64,000 nucleotides of DNA from Glaciecola sp. KUL10 (GCF_003203515.1 NZ_BGNG01000002.1:372001-436000), one strand, 5' to 3'. Counted from the first letter of the stretch, positions 25,877 to 35,422 are shown. A program made the numbers and translations. The notes: generated by a model not told the origin, from the letters alone.

Positions 25877-27378
25877 TCAGCCATTGCAGCGCAATACTGA
25901 TCAATAAAGCTTTGCTGTGTAGGCATGGTGTCAACAGATTTAGCAATGACTGACTCAATATGCTTGAGACGTCTCTCAACTTCAGCCTCTTCAAATGTAT
26001 CAACAAGCGGATGATAACCTTCTGGGCGTAAACCTTGGCCGTGCATTACGGCTAACCAAGAGGTCTCATCAAATAATTCATTGTCTTGCCTAAAGATACG
26101 ACCGTTTGTTGCATACAAGGCTAGTTTTTCTTCTAAACCCTTAGGCACGTCCATGTTCTTAACATAACGCCAAAACTCGGTATCCTCACGATCGGTCAGC
26201 TTATAGTGCAAAATAATGAAGTCTCTAATTTGTTCCATCTCAAGCTGGGTTTGTTTATTGAATACGTCAATATCCACTTGATTAAAACCTTGATGAGGAA
26301 AGAAGCCCATCAGCCTTGAAATTGCAGTTTGAATAAGGTGCAGACCTGTTGACTCAAGAGGTTCAATAAATCCTGCCGATAAACCAATGGCAATACAGTT
26401 TTTATTCCACATTTGTTTGCGGCGACCGGTTTGCCATTTCAAGAAATTTGGCTTGTTGAGTGGCTCGTTTTCCATTTGTCCTTTAAGTGTTTCGAGGGCT
26501 TGTTCATCACTGACGAAGCGACTTGGATAAACATAACCGTTACCAACACGGTGCTGAAGTGGAATCCTCCATGTCCAGCCGGCATCTTGAGCGGTTGAAA
26601 CAGTGTAAGGGTAGTTTTCCTTAGCCGCCTTACAGGGCATGGCGACGGCGCGGTCGCAAGGTAACCAATGTCCCCAGTCTTCATAGCCTGTTTTAAGGGT
26701 TTGCTCTATCAATAACCCTTTAAAACCACTGCAATCAATAAATAGATCTGCATTAATGCGTTGCCCGTCTTCTAGTAAAAGTGAGTCAATAAACCCATCA
26801 CTGCTGCGCGTAAATACATCTTGGACCTTACCTTCGATGCGCTTTGCACCGCGCGCTTCAGCAAACTCTCTTAAGTATTTGGCATAAAGTGTCGCGTCAA
26901 AATGAAATGCATAAGGAATAGATGATAACGGAGAGTTTTTAATGGCTTGTGGACGACAGAACTTGCCTTTGTATGCTGCTTGGCAAAGTAATGAGTATTT
27001 CGTTAAATCAGGCGCATCCCCTTTTAAGAACATTTTCAGCCAATAGTGATGAAACTGAATGGCATCCATATTTGTGCCAAACGTGCCGAAAGGGTGCATG
27101 TACGAATGTCCCTTTTCTTTCCAATTCGCAAATTCGATACCGAGTTTAAATGTCCCTTTGGTTTTTTTGACGAATTCATTTTCGTCTAAACCCAGTAAGT
27201 TATTGAACAAGGAAATTTGCGGAATGGTGGCTTCACCCACTGACACGGTACCGACCGCTTCTGACTCGATAAGCGTTAAGTCGAGTTTGTTTCCGAATAC
27301 TTTGGAAATTGCGGCTGCAGTCATCCAACCGGCTGATCCACCGCCTAAAATAACCACTTTGTTTACGTGTTGTAGCAT
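25873..27378 (-). CDS. Tryptophan halogenase-like flavoprotein
   Basis: A 501-residue, apparently complete halogenase-family protein: GGGSAGW near residues 12-18, Lys78 in TFKLGIEFANW, GWTWRIP in the middle and GFIEPLESTGLHLIQ in the C-terminal half. About as similar by eye to the gene at 22725 as the family usually shows within one locus. Start at the ATG 27378, with AGGAG 6 nt upstream (27385-27389). It lies downstream of a TonB-dependent receptor on the same strand with an intrinsic terminator between, so expression may depend on partial read-through. Substrate unknown; the receptor context suggests a role tied to an imported compound. Confidence 0.9.
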   Translation of the reverse strand: MLQHVNKVVILGGGSAGWMTAAAISKVFGNKLDLTLIESEAVGTVSVGEATIPQISLFNNLLGLDENEFVKKTKGTFKLGIEFANWKEKGHSYMHPFGTFGTNMDAIQFHHYWLKMFLKGDAPDLTKYSLLCQAAYKGKFCRPQAIKNSPLSSIPYAFHFDATLYAKYLREFAEARGAKRIEGKVQDVFTRSSDGFIDSLLLEDGQRINADLFIDCSGFKGLLIEQTLKTGYEDWGHWLPCDRAVAMPCKAAKENYPYTVSTAQDAGWTWRIPLQHRVGNGYVYPSRFVSDEQALETLKGQMENEPLNKPNFLKWQTGRRKQMWNKNCIAIGLSAGFIEPLESTGLHLIQTAISRLMGFFPHQGFNQVDIDVFNKQTQLEMEQIRDFIILHYKLTDREDTEFWRYVKNMDVPKGLEEKLALYATNGRIFRQDNELFDETSWLAVMHGQGLRPEGYHPLVDTFEEAEVERRLKHIESVIAKSVDTMPTQQSFIDQYCAAMAD

Positions 27379-27444
27379 CAAATACTCCTATTAGACTGCT
27401 GGATTATTTGTCGTTAAATCACATTGTCTGAGTGTCACAATAAC

Positions 27445-27474
27445 AAAAAATTGGCCGGTACTGCTACCGGCCAA
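27445..27474 (-). terminator. Intrinsic terminator between the TonB receptor and the halogenase gene
   Basis: TTGGCCGGTA (27451-27460) pairs with TACCGGCCAA (27465-27474) around a 4-nt loop; on the minus strand the stem is followed by TTTTTTG. A second hairpin, CGAGGTG/CACCTCG at 27486-27505, lies between it and the receptor stop codon. Confidence 0.85.
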
Positions 27475-27520
27475 TCAAAATAATACGAGGTGCGTGTACA
27501 CCTCGCTAGGGAGACCGAGT

Positions 27521-30500
27521 TTAGAAACTACCGCGTAAGATAAAGCTTACTCGACGGTCATTGACGAAGAAGCTACGTGAACGTCTGTCACCTTCTTCAT
27601 TGATTTGCATCGTGGTTTCGGTAACTTCATCGAGGATGTTTGTGACTTGTAACCCCACTTTGAAGTTCTCATTGATGTCATAGAATACAGAACCATCTAA
27701 GAAACCACTGTCTTCGTTATAAATCGGTAGCGTCGTAATAACGTCACGTGTAGTTAGCAGATACGACGAACGCCAGTTATAAGCTAAACGACCAGTGAAG
27801 CCATATTTCTCATAAAGACCCACGATGTTTGCATTGTGCTTCGATAAGCCTTCTAACGGCAAGTCTTCAAATGCTTGGAAAGCTTGCTCGGCACCTGCTT
27901 CTCTATCTGGAGATAAGTTAGTGTTCGGTGAACCTTCTTCATCAACAAATGTGTAGTTGAATTGTAAACCAAGACCATCCCAACCCTCTGGAAGTGAATC
28001 AAAGAAGTTACTAAACGCAATTTCGAAACCTTGAATACGCCCACTCTCACCATTGCTCGCACCTTGAACTTGAACCGTTTCAGTCACACCATTGTTGGTG
28101 TATTGACGAAGCGATACGTCGTTGATGAAGTAGTTTTTAAGGTCTTTGTAGAATAATGAACCTGTTAATGAACCAACACCGTCACCGTCATCAAAGTACC
28201 ATTCAAGCGTCAAGTCGTAGTTATATGACTCCATTGGTTTTAAGAATGGGTTGCCCGAATTGGCTGTAAAACGTCCATATTCAGCAGCGACAGTCGTTGG
28301 TTCTTCTCCCGGTGGAGTATTTGGATCAAGCGTTGTTCTGAGATCTTCAGCTGTGATATTCACAAAGTTTCTCAACAATCCTAACTGTGGTAGCGATATA
28401 CCTTCAGAAAAACCGACTCGCATGAGTAGCTCATCACTAAGATTTAGCTTCATGTTAAATGAAGGCAACACATTCGTGTATTCGCTTGAAGAGAACTCTT
28501 GACGCGAATCCGCATTACCAAAGGCTGATTGATTAGCAGGCAAGAAGTTGTTTGGATCTTCTGGTGTATCCGGGAACAAGTCTGGGAATACTACGAAACC
28601 GTCAGTATCGTTTTCTAGTTTGACATAACGAAGACCAAAGTTACCTTGGTAATCCATGTCGCCCCAATCGCCTTCAAAGTTTGCTTTCACGTAAAAGGCA
28701 GTTGAAGACTCTTGTGTGCGGTTGATTTCGTTTGGTAAATGATCACCAATCGCACCATCGCGTTGATTGAGAGGCGTCCACGCTGGGCTATAACCAGAAA
28801 GTGTATCAACTGCATCACGATAGTTTTGAGCGATTGACATGGCAGGGAACAATACGTTGTTTCCACCTTGAATCGACAGCACTCCACCGCGAGCAAAGTT
28901 ATCAAAGTTTACGATGTCAGTGGGTACACCTTCTGCACGCGGATCATCAAACCATGCGCTACCACCAGCTGCCCATGCTTCAGACACGTTACCCCAGTTA
29001 TAGGTTGATTCACGTGTTGTTTGGTCACGGTCTGCATAACGCGCACCGGCTGATACTGATGTAAATGCACCTTCGGCAAAGGTATACTTTACATCTAAAC
29101 GAGTACTAAATTGGTCGCCTTCGTTATCCGAAATATGATCCATCGCGCTGCGCATGAAAGATTGATTTGGATTAGTAAAGTGATCGGCTAATCCATTGGT
29201 TGGATCAGCCGCAGTATAACCTGGGTTAAGCAAACCGACTTTCGGAATACCAGAACCTGTAAGATCTAAGTCAACTGCCATGCGAGTTGCACCCATGACA
29301 CTAAAATCAAGTATTTGTGTGTCTGCTTTGACTTTTTGGACATCAAAATTTATTGCTAGTTGATCGGTTGGCGTGTAAACCACATTAAGGCTTAAATCTT
29401 CCACAAGTGAATCATCTTCGCGATAACGAGAGACCATGGCGTGTTGTTGACCGTAGATACCACCTGGTTGTTGTGCATCGTTGCCGCGCCAGCCTGCTGT
29501 TGAACTAATGATACCGCGTTGGAAATAACCTTCGTCATCAAACTCGTATGTAGTGCCATCTGCAGGTACTGAATCGCCGATACGATCATCGTCAGCAAAT
29601 TCAATAGCGTTTTCAGTCCATGCTAAGTTTGAATCTGAACGGATAAATTCAGCCGTTACATCTAAGGTGTTGTCTGCGTTTTCCCATTGAACAACGGCCG
29701 CAAAACCTTTACGCGTTCTATCATCTTGCTTGCGTGTTAAGCGAGTGCTGCGAGGCACAAATGCATCAGCACCGTTGTATTGAGCATTTTGTAAATCATA
29801 TCGACCTACTTGCGTACCATCAGATTGAGCTTTCAACTCTGAGCTTGAAACGTTGAGTAATAAGCCTAAACGTCCACCATCATCTAGTTCCCATATATCG
29901 CTGTACAAACCAGAGAAAGTAGGTGTTGTTTTCTCAATAAAGTCAGCATAAGTAGCATCTGCAGAGAAGGCTAGTACACGGCCGTTAGAATCGAATGGCT
30001 TCTTTGTATTTAGGTTAACTGTACCTGCAATTGCACCCTCAACCATATCAGCTGTTTGGTTCTTGAAGACTTCTACTGATCCCATGAGTTCTGGCGGGAC
30101 GTCTTCGAAGCTTAAGCTGCGTCCCGAGTTTGCAGTAAAAGTATCGCGGCCGTTAAATTCGCTTCGAACCTGCGTTAGGCCACGAACAACCACGCCGCTT
30201 CCTTCAGTTCCAAAATGGTCTGGGTCATTTGGCGCAGCAAAACGGCCAATAGATACGCCAGGGACGCGTGATATTGCCTCTAAAACGCTTCGGTCAGGTA
30301 ATATACCGATATCTTCTGCAGAGATTGCGTCTAATAGGGTATCGCCTTCACGCTTCATGTTTTGAGCATTCATTAAATCGCCACGAACGCCACGTACGTC
30401 AATTACCTCAACGACAGTATCGTCTTTTGCCTGCTCTTCAGTTTCTTGCGAATATGCGTTTTGCGCTGTCAAACCGATGACTGTTGATGCAATAAGCGAA

Positions 30501-30556
30501 TACTTAAAGACTGGGTGAACTGCTTTTTTATTGGTGGTTGTGTGCCTTGATAACAT
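27521..30556 (-). CDS. TonB-dependent outer-membrane receptor, carbohydrate type
   Basis: A 1011-residue receptor. A signal peptide (KYSLIASTVIGLTAQNAYSQ) is followed by a TonB-box-like region, DDTVVEVIDVRG, a plug domain (SVLEAISRVPGVSIGRF, GVVVRGLTQVRSEFNGRD, AIAGTVNLNTKKP) and a long beta-barrel ending in a final strand RRVSFILRGSF with terminal Phe. Size and plug motifs fit the Xanthomonas/Caulobacter-type receptors tied to sugar oligomers. Start ATG with AGGATAGG upstream. A perfect LacI-type operator lies 177 bp upstream, and the LacI gene itself is next to it. It is likely to import the inducer of the locus. Confidence 0.93.
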   Translation of the reverse strand: MLSRHTTTNKKAVHPVFKYSLIASTVIGLTAQNAYSQETEEQAKDDTVVEVIDVRGVRGDLMNAQNMKREGDTLLDAISAEDIGILPDRSVLEAISRVPGVSIGRFAAPNDPDHFGTEGSGVVVRGLTQVRSEFNGRDTFTANSGRSLSFEDVPPELMGSVEVFKNQTADMVEGAIAGTVNLNTKKPFDSNGRVLAFSADATYADFIEKTTPTFSGLYSDIWELDDGGRLGLLLNVSSSELKAQSDGTQVGRYDLQNAQYNGADAFVPRSTRLTRKQDDRTRKGFAAVVQWENADNTLDVTAEFIRSDSNLAWTENAIEFADDDRIGDSVPADGTTYEFDDEGYFQRGIISSTAGWRGNDAQQPGGIYGQQHAMVSRYREDDSLVEDLSLNVVYTPTDQLAINFDVQKVKADTQILDFSVMGATRMAVDLDLTGSGIPKVGLLNPGYTAADPTNGLADHFTNPNQSFMRSAMDHISDNEGDQFSTRLDVKYTFAEGAFTSVSAGARYADRDQTTRESTYNWGNVSEAWAAGGSAWFDDPRAEGVPTDIVNFDNFARGGVLSIQGGNNVLFPAMSIAQNYRDAVDTLSGYSPAWTPLNQRDGAIGDHLPNEINRTQESSTAFYVKANFEGDWGDMDYQGNFGLRYVKLENDTDGFVVFPDLFPDTPEDPNNFLPANQSAFGNADSRQEFSSSEYTNVLPSFNMKLNLSDELLMRVGFSEGISLPQLGLLRNFVNITAEDLRTTLDPNTPPGEEPTTVAAEYGRFTANSGNPFLKPMESYNYDLTLEWYFDDGDGVGSLTGSLFYKDLKNYFINDVSLRQYTNNGVTETVQVQGASNGESGRIQGFEIAFSNFFDSLPEGWDGLGLQFNYTFVDEEGSPNTNLSPDREAGAEQAFQAFEDLPLEGLSKHNANIVGLYEKYGFTGRLAYNWRSSYLLTTRDVITTLPIYNEDSGFLDGSVFYDINENFKVGLQVTNILDEVTETTMQINEEGDRRSRSFFVNDRRVSFILRGSF

Positions 30557-30732
30557 CTACCTATCCTAATTGTGCATAATTCACTGATGTTAACGTTAAA
30601 CCAGTGAAAGGTTAATCAAGAGCCGTCGCCAACACGTCTTATAGTTGTTTTTATGTTGATCAAGGCCAAAGTAATTCGCTGTGCTGTAATTGGGTTACCT
30701 TTTACTATTTCTATTTATAAAATGAAAACCAA

Positions 30733-30746
30733 TGAAAGCGCTTTCA
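30733..30746. promoter_or_regulatory. LacI-family operator of the TonB receptor
   Basis: TGAAAGCGCTTTCA is a perfect 14-bp palindrome with the central CG typical of LacI/GalR operators. It lies 177 bp before the receptor start codon. Confidence 0.75.
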
Positions 30747-30995
30747 GGTGGAAATAAAAAAATTGCACTGCGTTTCATAAACGAACATAAGCCTGTGTAA
30801 ATTGCATGTCAACACTTTATTAACAATTCGATAACCATAAAAAACAAGTAAAGGCATCAACAATTTCATATTTTATTTAATTAATACAATGATATAGGGT
30901 GTTAATTTGATTGTTTTTTGAATTTTCGATGACATCAGTAAAACAAAAAAAGTAAATGTTAAATTAAAATAGTCAAGAGTGCTCAGGCTTGTTAA

Positions 30996-31009
30996 TGAAA
31001 TCGATTACA
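30996..31009. promoter_or_regulatory. Second LacI-type operator downstream of the LacI gene
   Basis: TGAAATCGATTACA fits the pattern TGNAANCGNTTNCA seen at the other sites. It is 22 bp past the LacI stop codon and 440 bp upstream of the receptor; it could serve looping or a distal promoter. Confidence 0.45.
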
Positions 31010-31030
31010 GTTTTCTGGCTGAAGATACAC

Positions 31031-32053
31031 TCAGCTACTTTCTTTAAATGCACATGTGCTTTGTCGCACAACTAGTTTGAATGGCAATTCATAGGCTTTC
31101 TGAGCTGGTGGATTCCCGTTGAGTTGAGCGGCCAAGAGCTTCATGCATTGCACGCCTATTTGCTCAAGTGGTTGACTAATAGTGGTTAATTTGGGGTGTA
31201 TTAATGCGGCATAAGTGATGTCGTCAAATCCGATGACTGACATGTCTTGAGGGATGTCATAGCCATATTCACGAAGTGCGTTCATTGCCCCAATAGCCAT
31301 ATCATCACTAAAACAAAACACTGCAGTTGGGCGCTCTTTCAATTTTAAAAGTTTCTCCATTGCCTGAATGCCAGTATCAACTAGATAGTCACCTTTAATG
31401 ACAAATTGAGGGTTTAGCTCAATGGCTGCATCACTGAGTGCTGCTTTATAGCCATCAAATCTATTTAGCGCGCTCGGTGTTTCTAAGGGCCCCATAATTG
31501 CCGCGATCTTTTTGTGCCCCAATTCTATTAAATAATTAACGGCAGCTTTCGCTCCTTCAAAATTATTGATTGAGACGGTGTAGATTTCTTCATGAGCAAT
31601 CATTTCACAGGAATTAACAAGTGGCGGTATTTGTTCATACAGCGGCTTTTTATTGCTAACGTTGAATGGAAGTTTCGGTGTAAATAATAACATTCCGTCA
31701 GCTTGCCCAGATGTCAATAGATCTGCATAGTGTTTTTCTCTGGAGGGGTCGTTTTGTGTATCCCCCAGTAAAACAGAGTAGCCTTTTTTATGCGCTTCTT
31801 TTTCGATTGCCTTTATTATCCCTGCATTCACTTGGTTGGTAATATCAGGCATCACAACTAACACATTTCCGCTTTTTTGGGTGCGCAGAGAAGCGCCGAA
31901 ACGATTAGGTGTATAGCCTGTTTCTTCAACTGCTTTTAACACTCGCCTCTTGGTTTCTTCACTGACTAAATCAGGATTACTCAATGTTCTAGAGACAGTC
32001 GCAGACGATACACTAGCAATGCTCGCAATGTCTTTGATACTTATTTTTGCCAC
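31031..32053 (-). CDS. LacI-family transcriptional repressor
   Basis: A 340-residue regulator with the N-terminal helix-turn-helix ISIKDIASIASVSSATVSRTL (residues 4-24), the hinge helix GASLRTQKSG and a type I periplasmic-binding-like effector domain (LVVMPDITNQ, FCFSDDMAIGAMNAL, MSVIGFDDITYAALIHPKLTTI). The genes around it are a sugar permease and receptor, so the inducer is probably a sugar or amino sugar; NagR of alteromonads controls a similar gene set, but identity with NagR is not proven. Operator-like sites occur before the receptor, the permease and the halogenase pair. Confidence 0.92.
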   Translation of the reverse strand: MAKISIKDIASIASVSSATVSRTLSNPDLVSEETKRRVLKAVEETGYTPNRFGASLRTQKSGNVLVVMPDITNQVNAGIIKAIEKEAHKKGYSVLLGDTQNDPSREKHYADLLTSGQADGMLLFTPKLPFNVSNKKPLYEQIPPLVNSCEMIAHEEIYTVSINNFEGAKAAVNYLIELGHKKIAAIMGPLETPSALNRFDGYKAALSDAAIELNPQFVIKGDYLVDTGIQAMEKLLKLKERPTAVFCFSDDMAIGAMNALREYGYDIPQDMSVIGFDDITYAALIHPKLTTISQPLEQIGVQCMKLLAAQLNGNPPAQKAYELPFKLVVRQSTCAFKESS

Positions 32054-32128
32054 ATTGCCTTCCTTTTATCTTTATGTTTTTTCGTTTTTTGATGAGCTTT
32101 TTGTTTGAAATGTGTACAAAGCATGCAA

Positions 32129-32142
32129 TGCAAACGATTACA
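32129..32142. promoter_or_regulatory. LacI-type operator upstream of LacI gene / permease
   Basis: TGCAAACGATTACA fits TGNAANCGNTTNCA. It lies 76 bp upstream of the LacI start and 237 bp upstream of the permease, suggesting autoregulation. Confidence 0.5.
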
Positions 32143-32227
32143 TCATTTTGTGCATATTAGGCGTATTTTTTCTGTTTGTAAATTATACACTTGCTATATG
32201 TTAACAAAATTTACAAATTACCTTGCA

Positions 32228-32267
32228 TGTAAGCGCTTTTATTAGTAGTTTGTTGAAAACGATTTCA
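32228..32267. promoter_or_regulatory. Pair of LacI-type operators before the sugar permease
   Basis: TGTAAGCGCTTTTA (32228-32241) and TGAAAACGATTTCA (32254-32267) are spaced 26 bp centre to centre, roughly two and a half helical turns, within the 325-bp divergent region between the LacI gene and the permease. Apart from these and the site at 32129 I see nothing else in that region. Confidence 0.6.
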
Positions 32268-32378
32268 TAGCGCAATTTTGCACTTTCTAGCATAGACAAG
32301 TTAGCGAACGATTGTTCTGAAAACAAACAAAGAGCGCTATTTAATGATAGCGATATTCGACAATATTAAGAGAGTAAG

Positions 32379-33638
32379 ATGACAGTTTCTAACCCTAATA
32401 ATACAAATACCAACTACACAGTACCTTTGATCGTGCTTACATCACTGTTTTTTATGTGGGGGTTTATTACGAGTCTTAATGACATTTTGATTCCACATCT
32501 AAAAGCGGTCTTTGACTTAACGTATTTTAAAGCAATGGCTGTTAACTCCGCATTTTTTGGTGCTTATTTTGTAGTCTCATACCCAGCAGGAATAATGGTT
32601 AAAAAGGTTGGCTACCAAAAGGGCTTAGTGATTGGCCTGTTGATTGCTGCTATTGGGTGTGTAGGTTTTGCATTAGCGGCCAATATTCATGAGTACAGTG
32701 TGTTTTTACTCGCTCTTTTTGTATTGGCATCCGGGATTACGGTGTTACAAGTTTCTGCCAACCCCTATGTTTCCAGACTGGGACCGGAGCATACCGCATC
32801 AAGCCGACTGACTTTGACTCAAGCATTCAATTCTTTAGGGACAACTGTTGCACCATACTTTGGCGCGGTTTTAATCTTGTCAGTCGCCGTTCTTTCTTCT
32901 GCTGAACTTGAACAAATGACTGATGAAGCACTCCAAGCATACAATTTAGAGCGTTCCAAGGCGGTAATGCTGCCATATTTTATGCTCGCATCTGCGCTGG
33001 GAGCCTTGGCATTAGTATTTTCGTTTTTGAAACTGCCTACAATCGCACAAGACAATTCTGAAACGATAGATAGTTCAGATTCCATATGGAAGCATTCCCA
33101 TCTCGTCTTAGGGGTTGTTGCTATCTTCTGTTATGTCGGCGCAGAAGTCGCTATTGGGAGTGTATTAACAAACTTTTTTGCTCAACCTGAAATTGGTGGA
33201 ATGCCCGAGCATGAGGCTGCTAAGTATGTCAGCTTATATTGGGGCGGGGCAATGATTGGTCGCTTTATCGGTGCTTATGTTATGTTAAAAGTAAAAGCAA
33301 ACATGGTGCTTGCATTCAATGCAACTATGTCCGCTTTATTTGTAGTTATAACCATGATCACGACGGGGCAGATTGCGATGTATGCAATTCTAGCCGTTGG
33401 CTTATTCAACTCAATTATGTTCCCAACTATTTTCAGCCTAGCGATAAATCGTTTAGGGGCACTAAGTAGCCGTGGATCGGGTGTTCTGTGTATGGGAATT
33501 GTCGGTGGTGCCCTCATTCCTCCAGTTCAAGGTTTGATAGCAGATATATCCACTTTGCAGGTTTCGTTTTTTATTCCCGTACTTTGTTACCTGTATATAG
33601 TATTCTACGGCGTGAAAGGTGCCATCCCCAAAAGCTAA
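32379..33638 (+). CDS. FHS-family sugar permease (FucP/GluP/NagP type)
   Basis: A 419-residue major-facilitator protein with about 12 membrane helices. The opening LFFMWGFITSLNDILIPHLK, the cytoplasmic AFFGAYFVVSYPAGIMVKKVGYQKG-type loop (here with KKVGYQKGLVIG) and LQVSANPYVSRLGP are signatures of the fucose:H+ symporter family, closest to glucose/galactose or N-acetylglucosamine permeases. It moves a monosaccharide across the inner membrane with protons. The two LacI-type sites before it and the divergent LacI gene make it part of the receptor regulon. Substrate unproven. Confidence 0.9.
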   Translation: MTVSNPNNTNTNYTVPLIVLTSLFFMWGFITSLNDILIPHLKAVFDLTYFKAMAVNSAFFGAYFVVSYPAGIMVKKVGYQKGLVIGLLIAAIGCVGFALAANIHEYSVFLLALFVLASGITVLQVSANPYVSRLGPEHTASSRLTLTQAFNSLGTTVAPYFGAVLILSVAVLSSAELEQMTDEALQAYNLERSKAVMLPYFMLASALGALALVFSFLKLPTIAQDNSETIDSSDSIWKHSHLVLGVVAIFCYVGAEVAIGSVLTNFFAQPEIGGMPEHEAAKYVSLYWGGAMIGRFIGAYVMLKVKANMVLAFNATMSALFVVITMITTGQIAMYAILAVGLFNSIMFPTIFSLAINRLGALSSRGSGVLCMGIVGGALIPPVQGLIADISTLQVSFFIPVLCYLYIVFYGVKGAIPKS

Positions 33639-33659
33639 GGCGGATTGTGTACTAATTTA

Positions 33660-33704
33660 AAAAAGCGTTTTTTGTGAACATACCGTTTATAAACAGCGCT
33701 TTTT
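33660..33704. terminator. Bidirectional terminator between permease and ferredoxin
   Basis: AAAAAGCG (33660-33667) pairs with CGCTTTTT (33697-33704); the loop contains further partial pairing. A and T runs flank the stem on both strands, between two convergent genes. Confidence 0.6.
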
Positions 33705-33948
33705 ACCCGTATAGGCCAGTATACTTCTCAGCTAACTGTTCAACGGTTTCTTTGCACTTAGGGTCTGGAGTGATGCATTCGACTGGACAGACCGCAACGC
33801 AACTTGGTTCATCATAATGCCCAACACATTCGGTGCACTTACTTGAGTCAATCTGGAATATTTCTTCACCCATAGATATCGCCTCGTTTGGGCACTCAGT
33901 GGGGCAAAGGTCACAGTTAATACACTCTTCGTCAATCAGAAGCGCCAT
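33703..33948 (-). CDS. yfhL: YfhL-family 4Fe-4S dicluster ferredoxin
   Basis: An 81-residue ferredoxin with two cluster-binding motifs: CINCDLCPTECPNEAI near the N-terminus and CTECVGHYDEPSCVAVCPVEC, whose second motif has the insertion GHYDEPS characteristic of YfhL/Allochromatium-type ferredoxins. These have very low reduction potentials; electron partners here are unknown. The ATG at 33948 gives the conserved MALLIDEEC start with AAGGTG upstream; the longer GTG start at 33957 is less likely. Confidence 0.95.
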   Translation of the reverse strand: MALLIDEECINCDLCPTECPNEAISMGEEIFQIDSSKCTECVGHYDEPSCVAVCPVECITPDPKCKETVEQLAEKYTGLYG

Positions 33949-34061
33949 GTCGTTCACCTTGTTTAGTTTTATTCAACAATCTCTGTTTTGTTGATAAAAC
34001 TATCAGTATTTAACGCTTATTCAATGGCAAAAAGTGCTTCATTTGACCTTCGTCAATAAAC

Positions 34062-34745
34062 TCACGAAAAATGTTCATCGAGGATAGTTTGCGTAAAGTT
34101 TTTTCTTAAATAAAAACCTCTTGGTCTGGTTTTTATTATCGAACCATCTTCACCAACTGCATCAGTCAATTGTTGGCCATCGGCAGCTTTAGGACGAAGT
34201 TGCATCACTTCGCCAATTCGGGCAGATATTTGTTCTACTTGGCCTAGGCTGATCATATCCATAAGTTCTTCCCAATCTTGCTTTAACAGTAAGTCTTGAG
34301 TTTTACTAGGTGTCCAGATAAAGCCACTGCCGATTAGCCTTTGGCCAAGTGGAATATAGCGCTCGCCTTCTAATGGAATCCATAGTACCCGTTTGAGTTT
34401 ATTCTTAAGGCTAGACTGCTCCCATGTTACCCCCTGATTACCCATAAGGTGAGCATAACAAACATATGTAGTTTCAAGTGGTGTAAAATGATGTGATAGA
34501 GGAAGCGTTTTTAGTTCAATCCCTAGTTCTGGAAAGTCATGGATAGGCTTTGACCCCGCATGGGCGCCCAAACAATGTTCAACTAATTGACCTACCCATC
34601 CTTTATGTCGCTTCAAATCCATTGGCATTATTAGTCCGAACTGATCAGCTAATTCTGCGATGGTTAAGCCTGATATAGCATCGACTCGCTGCAGTAATTC
34701 AGCCTCGCTCGATGGGGGATGGCGCTTGGGGATTGCCTTGTTCAC
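34062..34745 (-). CDS. mutH: DNA mismatch repair endonuclease MutH
   Basis: MutH nicks the unmethylated strand at hemimethylated GATC sites once activated by MutS-MutL. The 227-residue product keeps the metal-binding and catalytic residues Asp70, Glu77 and Lys79 (DFPELGIELKT, numbering equal to E. coli) and the DNA-contacting RPRGFYLRK segment. The start is GTG at 34745. It diverges from rppH, as in E. coli. Its presence implies Dam-directed mismatch repair in this organism. Confidence 0.97.
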   Translation of the reverse strand: MNKAIPKRHPPSSEAELLQRVDAISGLTIAELADQFGLIMPMDLKRHKGWVGQLVEHCLGAHAGSKPIHDFPELGIELKTLPLSHHFTPLETTYVCYAHLMGNQGVTWEQSSLKNKLKRVLWIPLEGERYIPLGQRLIGSGFIWTPSKTQDLLLKQDWEELMDMISLGQVEQISARIGEVMQLRPKAADGQQLTDAVGEDGSIIKTRPRGFYLRKNFTQTILDEHFS

Positions 34746-34831
34746 AAATAATTTACGCTAAAGCTTTGAATAACGCATAGTTTATGGAAGAATGGCGATA
34801 GATAAAAGAATAATTGCGCTGGATAGTCAAA

Positions 34832-35401
34832 GTGATTGATGCCGAAGGATTCCGCGCGAATGTTGGCATTATAATATGTAATAAGCTGGGCCAAGTTTTC
34901 TGGGCAAGGCGTTACGGTCAACATTCATGGCAATTCCCACAAGGCGGAATTGACCAAGGGGAAACAGCTGAACAGGCGATGTATCGCGAACTTTATGAAG
35001 AAGTAGGTTTGCGTGAGAAAGATGTCAAAATTATGGGCGTATCCCGAAATTGGCTTCGTTACAAATTGCCAAAACGCCTTGTAAGAAAGGGACAATCTCC
35101 TGTATGTATTGGGCAAAAACAGAAATGGTTTTTGTTGTCATTGACGTGCGACGAAAAAGACGTCGATTTGTTGCAGTCCGGCCACCCCGAATTTGATGAC
35201 TGGCGGTGGGTCAGCTACTGGTATCCGATCCGTAATGTCGTATCCTTTAAACGCGAAGTTTATCGTCGTGTAATGAAAGAGTTTTCGACGCTTGTATTGG
35301 TGAACCATAAACCAGCAACAGGCAAATCCAATAACACGTCATCTCGCCGAAATAAACGAAGGCGAAATCGAAATAATAATCATAGTAAAACCAGCACTTA
35401 G
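34832..35401 (+). CDS. rppH: RNA pyrophosphohydrolase RppH
   Basis: A Nudix hydrolase that removes pyrophosphate from the 5' end of triphosphorylated mRNA to start RNase E-dependent decay. With the GTG start at 34832 the 189-residue protein begins [13 protein letters not shown] like E. coli RppH; the Nudix box runs from residue 38, with REL-x-EE at 52-57. [14 protein letters not shown] and [11 protein letters not shown] are RppH-specific. The last 25 residues are a basic tail rich in Asn, Arg and Lys, longer than in E. coli. It heads the rppH-ptsP-TSUP-lgt-thyA gene string. Confidence 0.96.
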   Translation: MIDAEGFRANVGIIICNKLGQVFWARRYGQHSWQFPQGGIDQGETAEQAMYRELYEEVGLREKDVKIMGVSRNWLRYKLPKRLVRKGQSPVCIGQKQKWFLLSLTCDEKDVDLLQSGHPEFDDWRWVSYWYPIRNVVSFKREVYRRVMKEFSTLVLVNHKPATGKSNNTSSRRNKRRRNRNNNHSKTST

Positions 35402-35422
35402 TCTGTAATAGAGGCCCTCAGG

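Larger units (their letters stand above)
30557..31030. promoter_or_regulatory. 474-bp intergenic region holding the receptor promoter and two LacI-type operators
   Basis: No gene is visible. The region separates the receptor start from the end of the LacI gene, both on the minus strand. It contains the palindrome TGAAAGCGCTTTCA (30733-30746), a second site TGAAATCGATTACA (30996-31009) and AT-rich DNA suited to a promoter. Confidence 0.6.
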
